DNA from: Icerya purchasi
Taxonomy: Eukaryota > Arthropoda > Insecta > Hemiptera > Monophlebidae
Direction: 5' to 3'
NCBI GenBank assembly: GCA_039619475.1
Contig: CM077116.1
Span: 17,109,443-17,173,442, forward strand
DNA length: 64,000 nucleotides
The notes beneath the pieces are model-generated. The model made no database searches. It had not been told where the DNA came from and saw only the letters and a list, made by a program, of their open reading frames with translations. The first letter of the stretch is position 1. The number at the start of each line of letters is the position of its first letter. A program made the translations under genes and the position numbers. Positions 1 to 13,206 of the stretch are shown here, piece after piece.

Positions 1-1890
1 TTCTTGATAAAGTCATTATTCATCTTGATTATTTTATCCAGATATATGAATTTATCTATTTGTTTCACAGTTTGTTAATTTATTTGTAAGCTGTATTTTT
101 ATCTGCTACAAATTCGTTACTCGTGGTTTTAGTTTTGTATATGTATATTTGTATGCCTATTTTTTATCATGTTTACTCCTTTTTTATAGTTCGACATCGT
201 CCACATACACTAATTAAGTTGGCTTTTTATTTTCAATCTGCATATTTGCGTTGTCCTAATTTATGTTTTTAATACTACCTTGTTGAGCCATCGTAAATAA
301 TTTTGATAAAAACATATTTTATTTTGTTATATTTCCTTATTTAATTAGATATTTTCGTTATTGACCACCATTATAACTGTTATTTCTTTGTAAGATTTAG
401 TTATATGCATGAAAATGTTGTTAATTCTTATGTTTTTTGTAGCTTGTATGTTGTTTTTGTTTCCAAGGAGTCAGTTTTCAAAATCAATAAAAATCATACT
501 TGCCGGTTCTCTATGTTCAGTTTTTTAAAAATAATTTGTCAAACTATGTCTATTTGGCTTTTTTATATTCATTTGATTGGCTTTCATCAAGTTCTACAGT
601 TATTATCGCAATTATGTTTGTAAATTTATAAATATTTTAAAGTAACGTAATTGGATGATAGTTCTCTATATCATCTTTATCCTTTTGTATCGTTGTATTT
701 TTCCGGGATTAATTTTTATCCGAGCACCTGTTAAAAAAAAACTAGATATTTATTTACTGGTTTTCGGTCTAGTTTAATGATTTCTCATAAAATTTCGCAT
801 TCTCCGAAGAGCCTTATTATTCTTTTATTTCTTTAAAGTTCTTTCTTTACCGTAGCCTGAAATTGGCGGTTTAGAAACATAGGGTCTGACTTGTCGTTTT
901 TCTTCCAGTCTGATTTTAAATTATTTATTGTTTTGAATGATTTATCAATAGACGTGAAGTATAAAATTAAAATTTAAAGAGAAAAATAGATAAAACTATG
1001 GTGGGCGCAGAATGTATTTGTTTATCAGTAATTCCATTAATGTTTCGCAAATTGAGCTTACTGAAAACTAAAAAGAAAAAACGAAAATATCATCAATTTC
1101 GGATCTTACATTTTACTTTTTAATTTATTTTGATTATTTATTTTTTATTTGTAAATTATGTATATATGCGATTAATTTGTGTTGTTAAAAATTACAGGAT
1201 ACCTTTATTTTGTATCGTGTTCTTCAGTGCTTGGAATATGTTCATTCAGAAATGAGTGGGCGCGTTTTATTGTTATGCATTCAGACTTCTATTCTTAATC
1301 ACCCGTTTTTACCAATTTCGAAGTTTAGTCTAAACTTAGTTATACGGTAAGAAAATGTATTTTTTATCTACGTAAAACCCTTTTTCCGCCATATTGCGCC
1401 CCATTTTGAAATGGGTTAGTTAATTAATTTTACCGTTTAATTGATTGAATATTTCGAAGTATATATTTCACGACTACTTTAAGATTTAACACTACGTTTC
1501 TCAGTTAATAAATTTAATTTTGTTGAATAATTTTCAAAAAAATAAAAAAGAATTGTTTATTAAAACATAATTTACCATAATAGTATAAGATACCCGTACA
1601 TTTTTTCCTTGGCTGGCGTGAATAAGCGCAGCAAATTTTCGTTAAAAGTTTTTTTTGTCTTATTTTTATGCTGTAAGTAACAGGCATGTTCACGAATGAA
1701 TTAAAATAACCAAAATCGTTTAAATTAACAGTTTTTTAAACGGAACAATAGTCTCCAATCTGAATTTGTATCCAAGTCTGTATATCTTATGCGTTGTATA
1801 TACTTCTTATGAGCAATACAGTTAGCTGTACAGTTCGATCATCTGCCTTTCTTTATATTGCTTTATCGTTGTCCTTGGTCAAGAATCTAC
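1..1890. other. no gene seen; probable htt intron
   Basis: AT-rich sequence with many stops in all frames and no coding pattern I recognise. Because exon w1 starts inside a codon, this stretch is most simply intronic, unless an upstream exon escaped my eye. Confidence 0.5.
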
Positions 1891-3170
1891 ACTTGGTATG
1901 TTTATGTCGTATTTTTAAAACCTGCTTAATAAACCTTAAATTGTCGTATTGTATCAGATGAGCGGCCACGTTTTGCAACCATACAATGCAACGCTTCGAA
2001 TAAAACATTCCAGGAATTTTTTTCTTTATTTATTGATATTTATTTAAAGGTCAACAATAGATTTTTTCTTAGTAAATGCTGTTTTTGCTTGTGCTATCCT
2101 TGCTTTTATATCCTTAGTATTTCTTTCGTTTTGAGCAAGATACGGAAATTGTTTGACTTCCTGAAATTTTACTGAATTCAGTTTAATTCAAATGAGTTGT
2201 AATATCTCTGATTTTTCCCTGCACACCGTGATCTTCGTATTTTTTATGTTTAATCTCATTTCATAATTATGTTTCAGCATACTTTCCATTTTCCTTAACG
2301 ACTCTTCTAGATTTTCTTCGCTTTCCGCCATTATTGTCATCGGCAAATCTAATCACACTTATTATTTCGCCTTGTATTTTAATACCGGATTTTATATTAT
2401 TCTTAATTTCATGTATTGCCTCTTCGATATACACATTGAATAAAAGCGGAAACAATGAGAGCAGCCGTGTCGCAGTCCCTTCTTAATTTTGATATCTCTT
2501 CTGTTCTTTTCACATCTTATTACTGTTGTTTGATCTTTATATAAAGCTTCAATAACACGTTTGTCTTTCCATGGTATTCCTATTTTTCCAAGCAGTTTGA
2601 ATATTTTCACCCGGTTTACATTATTAACTACTTTTTCCACTTCTACGAAAGCTATGTATTATTTTTACACTACGTTTTTCAATATTTGTTCTTAACGCCA
2701 AAATTGCTTCTCTAGTTCCTGTTTTGCATCTGAACCCAAACTAATCTTTTTAAAAGAATTCTTCTGTGTAGCCTTTAATTTTTTTCTGCATAATTTTAGT
2801 GAGGATCTTAGAGACATGGACGTTTAAGCTAATGAATCTGTTTCATCATTCATTGGTATTCGGATGGTCACATTTCTTCGAAAATTATCTAAAATAAATT
2901 CAGTTTCGTAACTTTTTGATATTAAAACATTATTTTTACTATAATTACTCGGCTGCTTATTTGATATGAGATTAAATATTCTGTATCATCATCTTTTTTT
3001 AAGATTATTCGAACTTCTGTCATCTTTTTTTTCTCGATATTTTCTGCTTCAGAAGTCTCCTTTTTAGTCCCATTTGACTTCACTTATTCCCATTACATTT
3101 ATTTCAATTTTTAGGTGTTCTAATTTTCCTATTTTAAGTGATCTTACGTTCCATGTTCCATATTTAATCT
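1890..3170 (-). mobile_element. decayed LINE (RTE-like): endonuclease start, RT palm, C-terminal part
   Basis: Read on the minus strand, pieces of a non-LTR retrotransposon occur in the right order. An endonuclease start lies at about 3165-3040 (GTWNVRSLKIGKLEHLK, GISEVKWD). RT motifs lie at 2760-2260 (TREAILALRTNIEKR, VEKVVNNVNRVKIF, KKGLRHGC, LFPLLFNVYIEEAI, and the catalytic box VIRFADDN). A downstream part lies at 2190-1930 (KDIKARIAQAKTAF, ALYGCKTW). Frames shift at least at 2455/2392, and most of the endonuclease is missing. It is antisense to htt. WNVRSL and GISEVKW are typical of RTE/CFDP2-type endonucleases; clade assignment is an inference. Confidence 0.75.
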
Positions 3171-5186
3171 TTTTATAAGCGCTGGGGTTTCATGTGTTGA
3201 TGACCTGAGAAGCTTTTATATCTTCTCCTGCTGGACTCAATTCTTTTGATACCCGGAACTCCGTTTTTAGTAGTTCTTTTTTTTCTTTGTTCTATCATGC
3301 TACTAAAACTCGAGAAATAATGAGGTAGTTTTTCCTTACTTTCCTCATTGCAGCAAACTAATATATGATTTTCGCCATACTATTGTCCTAACTTAGACCT
3401 TGCTGACATTAATTGTATTCTGCTCCAAGAAGGTCATGGTAACTGCTACTCTGTATCAGTGATGGTATCCTTGAGTGGAGCGCCGCAGTTGTTTCTTTAA
3501 AGAAAAATTTCTGTCACCGTCCATAGGATAGGTAACCTGTCTTTGTGCCTATCCAGTTTGAGAAGGACTTTCTCAAATTAAACCCGATACTAGCCTCTCA
3601 CAGAGCTCTCATACACCATTTGGTTTACCGACTTGGTTTCCCTTTGGGATTTTCATCGCAAACTTCCACGAGGTTGCTCGGCGCAGCAGAGGCGCCACAT
3701 GCAGACAAATGTTGTAGTGGAAGTGAGGGGCTATGAAATTCGCTGGTGAATTTTATATTGCGCATCGCACTTGCTGTGCTGTGGCCCCCGATTTTAATAT
3801 ATTTGTTGAAATTCTCGTTGAGTAGCAATAATTAAATTATTATTTTTAATTAGCATTCTTTGCGTTTGTATTTTCCATTGTAAATTTTACACGCCTACGC
3901 TTCAAAAGGTTTAAAGAAAAATAATTAATCCCGACATTAATTTAACAGCGTACCTTTAATGTAAAATGCTGCACTATTTTCGCTCCGCTTTCTGTAATTC
4001 ATTTCCTATGTCTTTGCCCTTCGTACTTATTTACACCGAACAAAAATTAATCGCGTATTTTTACACATTAACGTTATTATGAGAATTAAAGTAAAATATA
4101 AATTTTACAAAATGTAAAATTAGAAAAAAGACAATGCATTTTTGAAAATTTCACATTCAGTGCCCAAGAAAAATATTTTTGACTATTATTACATTATTAT
4201 CTTTCTGAAAAATACAAATAAATAAATATATTCTTACAAAAATTAATGTTTTAAAATAATAAATTCAGTTTTTTATTATTTTTCTGAATTTTACATATTT
4301 TAAATTATTGTTGCATCTCTGAATCGTTTAATTAAATAAAATATATTTTGTAAATTTTATTATTTATGCTGAAAATTTTATAGTTTACATATCTTTCATT
4401 CTTTCGTCACAAAAAGAAAAACGTAAAACGCGCTACTAATAAACCAGATAATTTTTCTTTTTTCTAAATATGCCGTTAAACTGTTCATTTTAATAAAGTT
4501 ACATATATGTAGTAAGCAGGTTGTTATATCATATAGGACATATGCGCATGCAATTATAAACATGTCAAAAATTTAGTTTATATAAACACGCACCTTATTC
4601 CTCCATCACAAAAGTAAACCTCTGATAAAATTATATTACATTATGATTTTTTCCGGTGTATTTTGAAATTTGCAAAAAGAATTCGACTTGCAGTTCGACT
4701 AAAAATCTCTGAAGTAGTTGCGAGTTTTTGCCTCGGAAATTGTCTTACTAGATTCAAACGTGTCCATTTGCAAGCGTTTTTGTAATATAGTTTAAATTTA
4801 TCACTTCGCCGGTAAACAATTTAATCACTGTGGTGTAAATTGATTTATAGTTTAACTATGAGATTAATAAATTAACTAATTCTGATGATCAGAAAAATGA
4901 ATGATTGTTAAATGCTCTTATTATTTATCATACATTAAAATAAAACGGTAAGTAGTAATGCTGTAATATTTTATTTTATCCCTTCTTTTAGAAACTGATT
5001 CGGTTTATTGGTACATTTATTTCTGTTACTCTAAAAGTTTGTTCTTTATTTGATTTAGTCAATTCACCTCGAAATTAAAAACTATGCATTCGTTATAGAA
5101 AGATCAATGTGCTTTGACAGGAAAACAAAATTTGAAGCGAAAAATAATTTTTACATATATACATATATATATATACAAGTTTTCAG
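3171..5186. other. no gene seen; AT-rich with a GC-richer patch at 3480-3800
   Basis: The patch at 3480-3800 is less AT-rich than its surroundings. It may be the 5' untranslated part of the antisense LINE next to it, but I recognise no motif. From 3830 to 5186 there is only AT-rich sequence, ending in a TATA microsatellite at 5155-5175. Confidence 0.4.
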
Positions 5187-5872
5187 TATCTCGGATCTCA
5201 CCTCAGTGCAGGCAATACGCTAGACGACGAAATACACCACCGAATTAAAAGTGCTGCGTCAGCATTTGCGAAATTAAAAACCAGAGTTTTCCATAACAGA
5301 AATTTAACCATATTTACAAAATCCGCAGTCTTCCGCGCTGTGATTATTCCATCCTTGTTATGTGGATCTGAAACATGGACACTGTACAAGCGCTATATCC
5401 GTAAACTCGAACAATCCAGCAGCGTTTAATTCGTTACGTCCTAAAGATTAGATAGATGGACTTTATTATCAATGAAGAAGTTCTCAGACGCTTTGGTGTG
5501 GAACGAATAGAGACACTGATATTAGCATCGCAATTAAGATGGATAGGTCATGTTGTGCGAATGCAAGATCACCGCTTGCCTAAGCGCGTACTCTATGGTG
5601 AACTGGTGGAAGGGCGCAGGGCACGTGAAGGACCAAAGAAGCGCTACAAAGATCATATCGCCACCATGCTTCGGCATACGAATATTAACAAAAAACCGGC
5701 AGGAATGGAAAAAGGTGTCTCAGGAAGTGGTAGAAAATAACTATAAGAAACGCCACATGAAAAAGAAAAAGGAACGAGATACTAGTCCGGATCGCTATTC
5801 GAATGTCACCACTGCGGGAAAACGTGTACAGCTAAAATTGGACTAATCAGCCATCTACGAACACATCGCTGA
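5187..5872 (+). mobile_element. LINE 3' fragment with C-terminal zinc finger
   Basis: The fragment starts FQYLGSHLSAGNTLDDEIH and continues KSAASAFAKLKTRVFHNRNL, PSLLCGSETWTLYKR, a frameshift near 5425, LILASQLRWIGHVVRMQDH, RLPKRVLYGEL and GPKKRYKDHI. After a second frameshift near 5700 it ends with a CHHCGKTC...HLRTH zinc finger and a stop at 5870-5872. This is the RT thumb and C-terminus common to insect LINEs of the endonuclease/reverse-transcriptase type. TATA repeats lie on both sides (5155-5175, 5920-5965). It is 5'-truncated and dead, lying just upstream of htt exon w1. Confidence 0.85.
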
Positions 5873-6149
5873 ACAAATATATGTGCATCTGGGCTACTCG
5901 GATACGAGTTCCAGCTATGATATATGATATATCTATGTATACATATATATATCTATATATATTTCCGACCCTTTAAATATGATTTATTTGCTTCTATTTT
6001 TCTACGAATTATACGTCACTCTATAAAAAATTACATTATAGCAGATTAGTTAATTGGTAACCAAAAAAATAATCGGTCTGGTTAAATTAGTATAGTATTC
6101 GCAGAAATGTAATCCTTGTTAGTTATTTCGTTTATTTTTCTATTTTTAG

Positions 6150-6266
6150 GAATGCGGAATATTTACTAACATTAAATAGTCGTGAAGAGGTCGAAAAGTG
6201 TTTAAGTTTAGATGAATTGCAGTCTGTAATGGGTATACTTAAGGATTTCGAAGGTTGTCCTCGCAA
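6150..6266 (+). CDS. htt: htt exon w1 (first in window)
   Basis: Acceptor TTTTTAG ends at 6149 and donor GTAAGT starts at 6267. The exon enters with the last base of a split codon, reads NAEYLLTLNSREEVEK then SLDELQSVMGILKD, and leaves with AA. The SLDELQ stretch matches the SLEELN stretch of vertebrate huntingtin just before C-HEAT. Confidence 0.88.
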
Positions 6267-9200
6267 GTAAGTACAAAGGACAATTGTTGTTATAAAAATT
6301 ATTATTAAATTATGTATTGCTATTATAAACAGAACTATATGTGTTACCTAATATTTTTCTAACCATCATTCACCCTATACATCTTCGGTTTCTATTGTAT
6401 ATAATATAATAAAAAATTTAAAAAGTAAAATAATAACGGATAATTCATGTAATTTTTTAAAATTATAATAATGTTAAGTTTTATAAATAGTATTTTTTAT
6501 TTGAAATAAAGTGTGAATCTTACGAATTGCTGACAAGGTGTTGAGGATTGTGAGGTTAAAGTTCTAACAACACTGATTAAAGTAAAGATGACTATCCTTT
6601 CTTTCGATCGTTTTGACTTTTCTTGGATTTTTTCGATGCTCTATTATTTTGAGTAATATAGGACCTGAAGATGGCTAACGCAGCTGTTTTCCGCACATTC
6701 GGAATCGGTACTTTACCATTCTGTCCCAAAATAGTTCGTTTTTGTTAAAACATTTTTCATACGAATCCTTCGATACAAATATTCTAAGTGAATTCGAATT
6801 AATTAAAAAGAAGGCACGAAGTTAATGTTTCAAGGATTTTTAAACAATTGCACGAAAATCTTAGAAGTATATTGTGAACATTTCACAATAGAAACGATAA
6901 TGTAGCAAAATGTATACTTATTTTCTTTTATATTGTTATCGGAAACACTCTTTAATCAACTCTGGAAACTTTTATAACGACTTTCAAACTTAAACACATT
7001 TTCCCCGTATATTTTGTTGTGCTGAATAAAAAATTCTTTTAATTCTAGGTTTGATTTAACAACTGAATCGTATGGTCTACTATTTTTTTTTTTATTTCCT
7101 ATTACGGGAACATTTAAACTGATCAAGGTGGCCATGTATAGCTTTCGTAACTGTCAGAAATGCAATAGAATTTGTGTAATATACTTTTTGTATACATTTT
7201 TTAAACAACATTGACACTAAAAGTGAACACATTTATGGAAATTTCAGAGATCCTTATAAATTTTTATTTACAATAGGTACCGGAAAATCTCAAAAAATAT
7301 GTCAATAAAAGTCTAATTTATTTGCTCATTTCTGCCAATACTCTGTAATATCAACGAAATATTTTTACGAATTATAGGTGTAGTTCATATATTTTAAATG
7401 TAATTTAGCTTAATTGCGAGTTTATCAACAGAATTGTCCAAACTAAATACAATTTTTTTTTTTTTTTTTTTTGGAGAAAGGACAAAGCATGTAAATGAAA
7501 AACCTTATTGCTATATCGCTCTGAAGTGAAATAATTTCTTTTATAATTAGTTAGGTCTACTCAAAATCGTGGGAGTCGCGAATAAGTAAGTTTTCGTTAT
7601 ATTAGTAATTTAATATCTTCTCTTGAAAAGTTTTTTCTTCTGTAATCATAGACCCATCTGGGGGACGTCGAGGTTATAGCTTCATTTTGTCGCCATTTCC
7701 ATTACTTTTTTCCACTTATATCGATCTTTGATTTTTCTAAAGCACAGAATAATCGATAGTTTACCTCTTAAGACATCTCCTCTAAAAGGCGGTTTTATCT
7801 TTCAAGTGTAATAACTTTTTCCATACCATCTTCGCATCACATAATACGCCTGAAAATTATTTTAATTTCCTAACTTGACTTTTTTAGATAGCTTTTTATC
7901 GTTATTAAATTTCTTTATGATCTCATTTGTTTCTTTTTTGCTCGCGGTATTCGTAGCACGCAATACCATTACAGCACTTCAAAGTATTCTACGAATTTAT
8001 CTTTAATTTTTTCAATAATCATGTTTTCGATGGATAATCGCATACTGGGAATATCGAGGGTTTCGCGCCAGCGTTATTTTAATTGCATTTGTGGTTGCTT
8101 TATATTGTTGACATGATTCATCAAATTGTGCGCCAACTGTATTATACTTTTAGCTCGATGCAAAATCCAATACGTATTTCTGTACTGTTTCACGTTCATT
8201 TTCAGTTATTTTATTTCTTCTATGCACGATCATTGACTTTGTTTTATTTTTGTTTAACTTTAAGCGGTATTTATAGCACTTATATCATCACGTCTATTTA
8301 AAAATATTTTCATTCGTCGATACTCCCCCAGCTATGAGCGTTGTTTTGTTTAACAATGAGAAATTAAGCGCATTCTTTTACTTATGAAAACGCATTTTTA
8401 CACATTTTAAGCTTTTATAATTTATTCAGATCATTTTGACTTACCAGTCACAATGTAAACACATTACAATAACAGCGGCTGTAGAAGTTGTGCTGCATCT
8501 ATACACGATCAAGCACGAGCAGTGGTTCTATGTTTCGATTTCTGTCGAATGCTATTTTGGACAAAATGTTGAAACGTTTCTAATGCTATTGAATCGTATA
8601 TTAGACATTTTGTTTGATAACTGTTTAACACTCCTATTTAACTACATAGGAAAATAATGAACAAATATGTCTCAAATGAAAGTTTTTGCTTAAGACAGTT
8701 TTGTCATTTAAATGTGCTGGCAGATTTATCTTAAGTTTATACTTATTAATGAACACTTCAGTATTCTTTTTATACCCGCAGTTTAATTACTTTACTGAAT
8801 AAGATTGATAATCAGTATTTCTCACAAGAATGTCCGCACGACGTGTCAACGAGTGATATGATCAACATGAATCAGTTGTTCAATGTGATTATAGACAAGC
8901 AGTGGTATTTGGATCAAGTAAAACATAGGTATGACGTATAATATTAATATTTATAATTTTTATTTGGTGCAAAATTAATAATTTTTAATCCATTTTAATT
9001 TTTATTTGTTTCTGTTTCTCTCTTTTCAGGGAATAAATGAAATAAGAAGGGCCTTAAATGATTTATTTTTTAAGCGCCTAAATAAAATTAAGGTTGATAA
9101 GAAGCATTACGTTTCTTAACGACATTACGCATTTTAAAGATAAACTATGTTTCCAATAATACTTGCTTTAAAAGTTTACATTTTTAATTTTGACATTGTA

Positions 9201-12200
9201 CCACGCGGATTACATTAGAAATTTACGAGTTGTGATTAAAGAAAACGTAGTAGTTCGATGACAAGAAAAATTTACAACGAAAATAAAATTTGGAATGTAA
9301 AAAGCAGCTAGTTTTGAAAACTGATGAATTCGAAAAAGTAATCCATACGAAAATTTTTCATTATTACGTATGAGAGGTACTTAAAGAAAAAATGATGTGT
9401 ACACACAACTACAATTTCTGAAAAGCTTTCGTAATATAAAGGAGTCATAAATGGGGAAAAAATTAAAAACATGTAATTTACGAAAAAAGAAATATATACA
9501 TCTGCATTAAAATTACACCAATAATAATTTAGCATAAAAATATTATTATTCATTTTGCCACTAGTGCAATTATAAATTTTTAATCTTCCAAAATCATCAA
9601 TTTTGAAAACAAGTGTATTTTTTTCATTTGTAATTTCTTTTTCGTTTTTTGTATAAATTCAACCACCTAGATTTATATTAGTTGTGCAAATTAGTTCGGT
9701 CCGTTTTTAAAACATGGTGCTGGCTGTTATGTACGTTTTATAGAACAGCTAATTTCGATGATTTTAGAAAGATAAGACATCTATCGATAATGTAGGGTTT
9801 ATCCCGCGTTTAGTTCCATACAGAAACCGTGTGTTTTACTGTGTTGAATATATCAACTTTTTTGTTAACTAAACGGCATTTGCGGGAGGTTTTATTATTC
9901 TTCTTTAATTGGAAGAAAAGTGCAGCTGAAGCGCAACGAATGCTTGTGGAAGTTTATGGTGACAATGCTCCAACTGATAAATCATGTAGGGAATGGTTTC
10001 GACGTTTCAAGAATGGAGATTTCAGCGTTGAAGACAAGCCTCGCTCTGGGCAGCCAAAAAAATTTGAAGACAAAAAATTGCAGGTATTACTCGATGAAGA
10101 TCCGAGTCAAACGCAAGACTAGTTTGCAGAATCATTGGGAGTTACCCTACAAGCAGTTTCAGTACGATTACAATCCATGGGGATGATTCAAAAGCAAGGC
10201 AATTGGGTGCCTCATGAACTGAAACTGAGAGACATTGAAAGGCGATTTTTTACGTGTGAACAGCTACTTGAAAGGCAACAAAGGAAGGGTTTTTTATATC
10301 GGATTGTGACTGGGGATGAGAAATGGATATTCTACGGCAACCCCAAGAAGAAAAAATACTACGTTATACCCGGTCAATCATTGCCATCGACCTCAACATC
10401 AACACCAAAGCGGAACATTCATAATTCGAAGGTCATGCTGTGTATCTGGTGGGACCAAAAGGGTGTGGTACATTACGAGCTGCTACAACCTGGCGATTCC
10501 ATTACGGGCGATCGGTATAGGCTACAATTGATTCGTTTGAGCCGCTCATTACGAGACAAACGGCCGGAATACGAGCAAAGACATGACGAAGTTATTCTTT
10601 TGCATGACAACGCTCGGCCTCATGTCGCAAAAGTTGTAAAAAAATATGTGGAAACGCTCAAGTGGGATATTTTACCACACCCGCCGTATTCGCCGGACAT
10701 TGCTCCTTCTGATTACTCGTTGTTCCAACAGATGCATCACGATTTAGCAGTAAGCGGTTCACTTCTTTCGCGGAAATCAAAAATTGGCTCCCAACTTGGA
10801 TCGCCTCAAAAGATGAGACATTTCTTTGAGATGGAATTCGAAAATTACCTGAGAAATGGGGGAAAGTAGTATAGCCAGTGATGGGCAATACTTCGATTAA
10901 TTCATTCGTTTCATTTTGATTAATCTGTTCATTTCATTGTATTCTAAATTAAATATATTTTTCACCAAAAAACGGACCGAACTAATTTGCACTCCTAATA
11001 ATTTATTTTTTTGTTTGACCAGTGATATTATGAAAGGGTACATGCTATATTTGCCACAAGTTGTGGAGAAATCCTTTCAGAATACTAATTTTAATCTTAA
11101 ATATTGTTCAACTAAAATAATTGAAAAAAAGATGATGACAGTTTTTATATTAATTCATTTGATGACTTTATGATTAGTCAGGCTTTTTGAACTTCCACGA
11201 AATCGATAAAAATATGTAGTTTGAAATGCGCCTATAATGATAAAGCGGTCACTTTTAGGGACCGGTGTTACGAGAGAAGAAAATTATTGACAACGCTGAG
11301 AAATTCTGTGAAACTAAATGGTATTTCTAATTTACCTGCATTTAGACCTATACAATCCGCACGAAAGATTTTATGGATAGAAATTTATAATGATGTACAG
11401 TAAAACTTTTCTGAGAAACACTTCTTTTTAAAAAACGTCGCTTTTACTGAGAGAATCATCATATTTATATACGAAAGCTGTTCGATACAGACTGACATTT
11501 AAGCTATAAATCGTTTATTATACAAAAATTATTGATCTTCAGACCGATCACGTTCAGTATGCTCGTCCTACAACGCGACGCATTTTCTCATTCGCTGTTG
11601 CCACTCAATAAAACGTCGTCAAAGCCTTCCGCTGAAAGTCTCTTCAAAACCGCCTCTAAAGCCTTTACGGTATCAACATCAGTAGGAAAACGTTAGTCTT
11701 TTAAACTTTTCTTCAACATGAGATAAAGATAAAAGCCGTTAGGAACTAAATCCGAGCTTTAGGGGTGATGCGGCACTCTTTCAATCCTTTTTTTGAGCAA
11801 TGAATTCCAGGACTGCGTACGCAACGTACAATCTCTCGTTACCTTGATGCAGCTTCCAACGCTAAACGACATTTGGACGCTTCTTAGGGATGTGATCCAT
11901 TATTATTTATTTCAAAACTGAGATGTAACAGGCTGCAGTAACCCTCTGGTCTTGAGGGACCGTATGAATATATACCATTCCTCGATAATCAAAAAAAGAA
12001 ATCACCAATGATTTAGCTGCAGATTTTTGTGTTTGCCTTTTTTTCGGTGGGGGACCAATTATTTTCACCCATTCTGAGCTTTGCTACTTCGTTTCAGGAT
12101 CGTAGCATTAAATCCAACTTTCGTCGGCCGTAATTCACCAGGAATCATCTTGTTTTGCGATGCAGTCGAACCAATATTAACAAATGGAGACGCGATTGTG

Positions 12201-13173
12201 TTTTTGACTTGGTGTCAATAAACGGGGAATCCATCGTGCGCAGATACGAGACATGTGCAAGTGTTCAGTATGAAGAGAGTTTCCTGATTGTCAGGCAAGG
12301 TCAATGCGGATCATCGTTGCTCTAATGTTAATGTTCTCTTCAGTGAATGTGGTGACGGGAGCGCCGTTTCCGCTTGTAGTTCACAGCTGTTACGGTCTTA
12401 TCGATACGAGTGATGCCACCCCAAATACGTTCCTTGGGTCATAGTTTCATCACCGAATGTCCCTTCCAACATTTCAGAGGTTTCTACCGGCGTTTTCCTC
12501 AAGCGAACACAGAATTTTATAGTGTAACGCGTACGTGTATAATCATATGGATTAAATGACACATCGTTACAAAAATAAAAATATGTGTGAGTAGTCCTGT
12601 GCAAGTGTTCTTAAAGAACAGAGGCAATAGTCAGGATGACAATAACATGGTCCCGACTATAGCCATAAAGGTGATTATAAATCTAGTTGCATAATTATAA
12701 TAATAAAATATTTGTCAACTCTGATACAGTAAAAACTGAAAATTAAACAGTAATGGATTAACGTATGAATTAGTTTTAAATCAATTGTTAATGAATTCTA
12801 AACTTAATAATACTACTCGAATACTATGCGGAAAATAACAATTTTTGAAATAGATGTTGCTCGCTTGATTGTTCTGAAATGGTGTGCGCCTATCTACTTA
12901 GTAAATTACCAATTCAAGATATTGATTTTATATTAAACGACGAATCTTTCAATATTGCTGTTTTGAAACATTGCCTTCAACTTGGAACAGAACTTACAAA
13001 AGAGGTATATATTTCATTAAATTACACGTATATTTAAAATTTCAAAAATACTTTGTAAACAAAATATTCCTATTTTGTTAATTAATATCGTTGTAGTAAA
13101 GTACAGTTTTTCACTTAATTATAACCAGTGCCATGAATTCAGTGGTATATTTAAAATTTTATATTGGAATGGT

Positions 13174-13206
<33 letters not shown>

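Noticed and set aside
405..623. 72-codon plus-strand open frame at left edge
   Set aside because: AT-rich chance frame without splice context or known motif.
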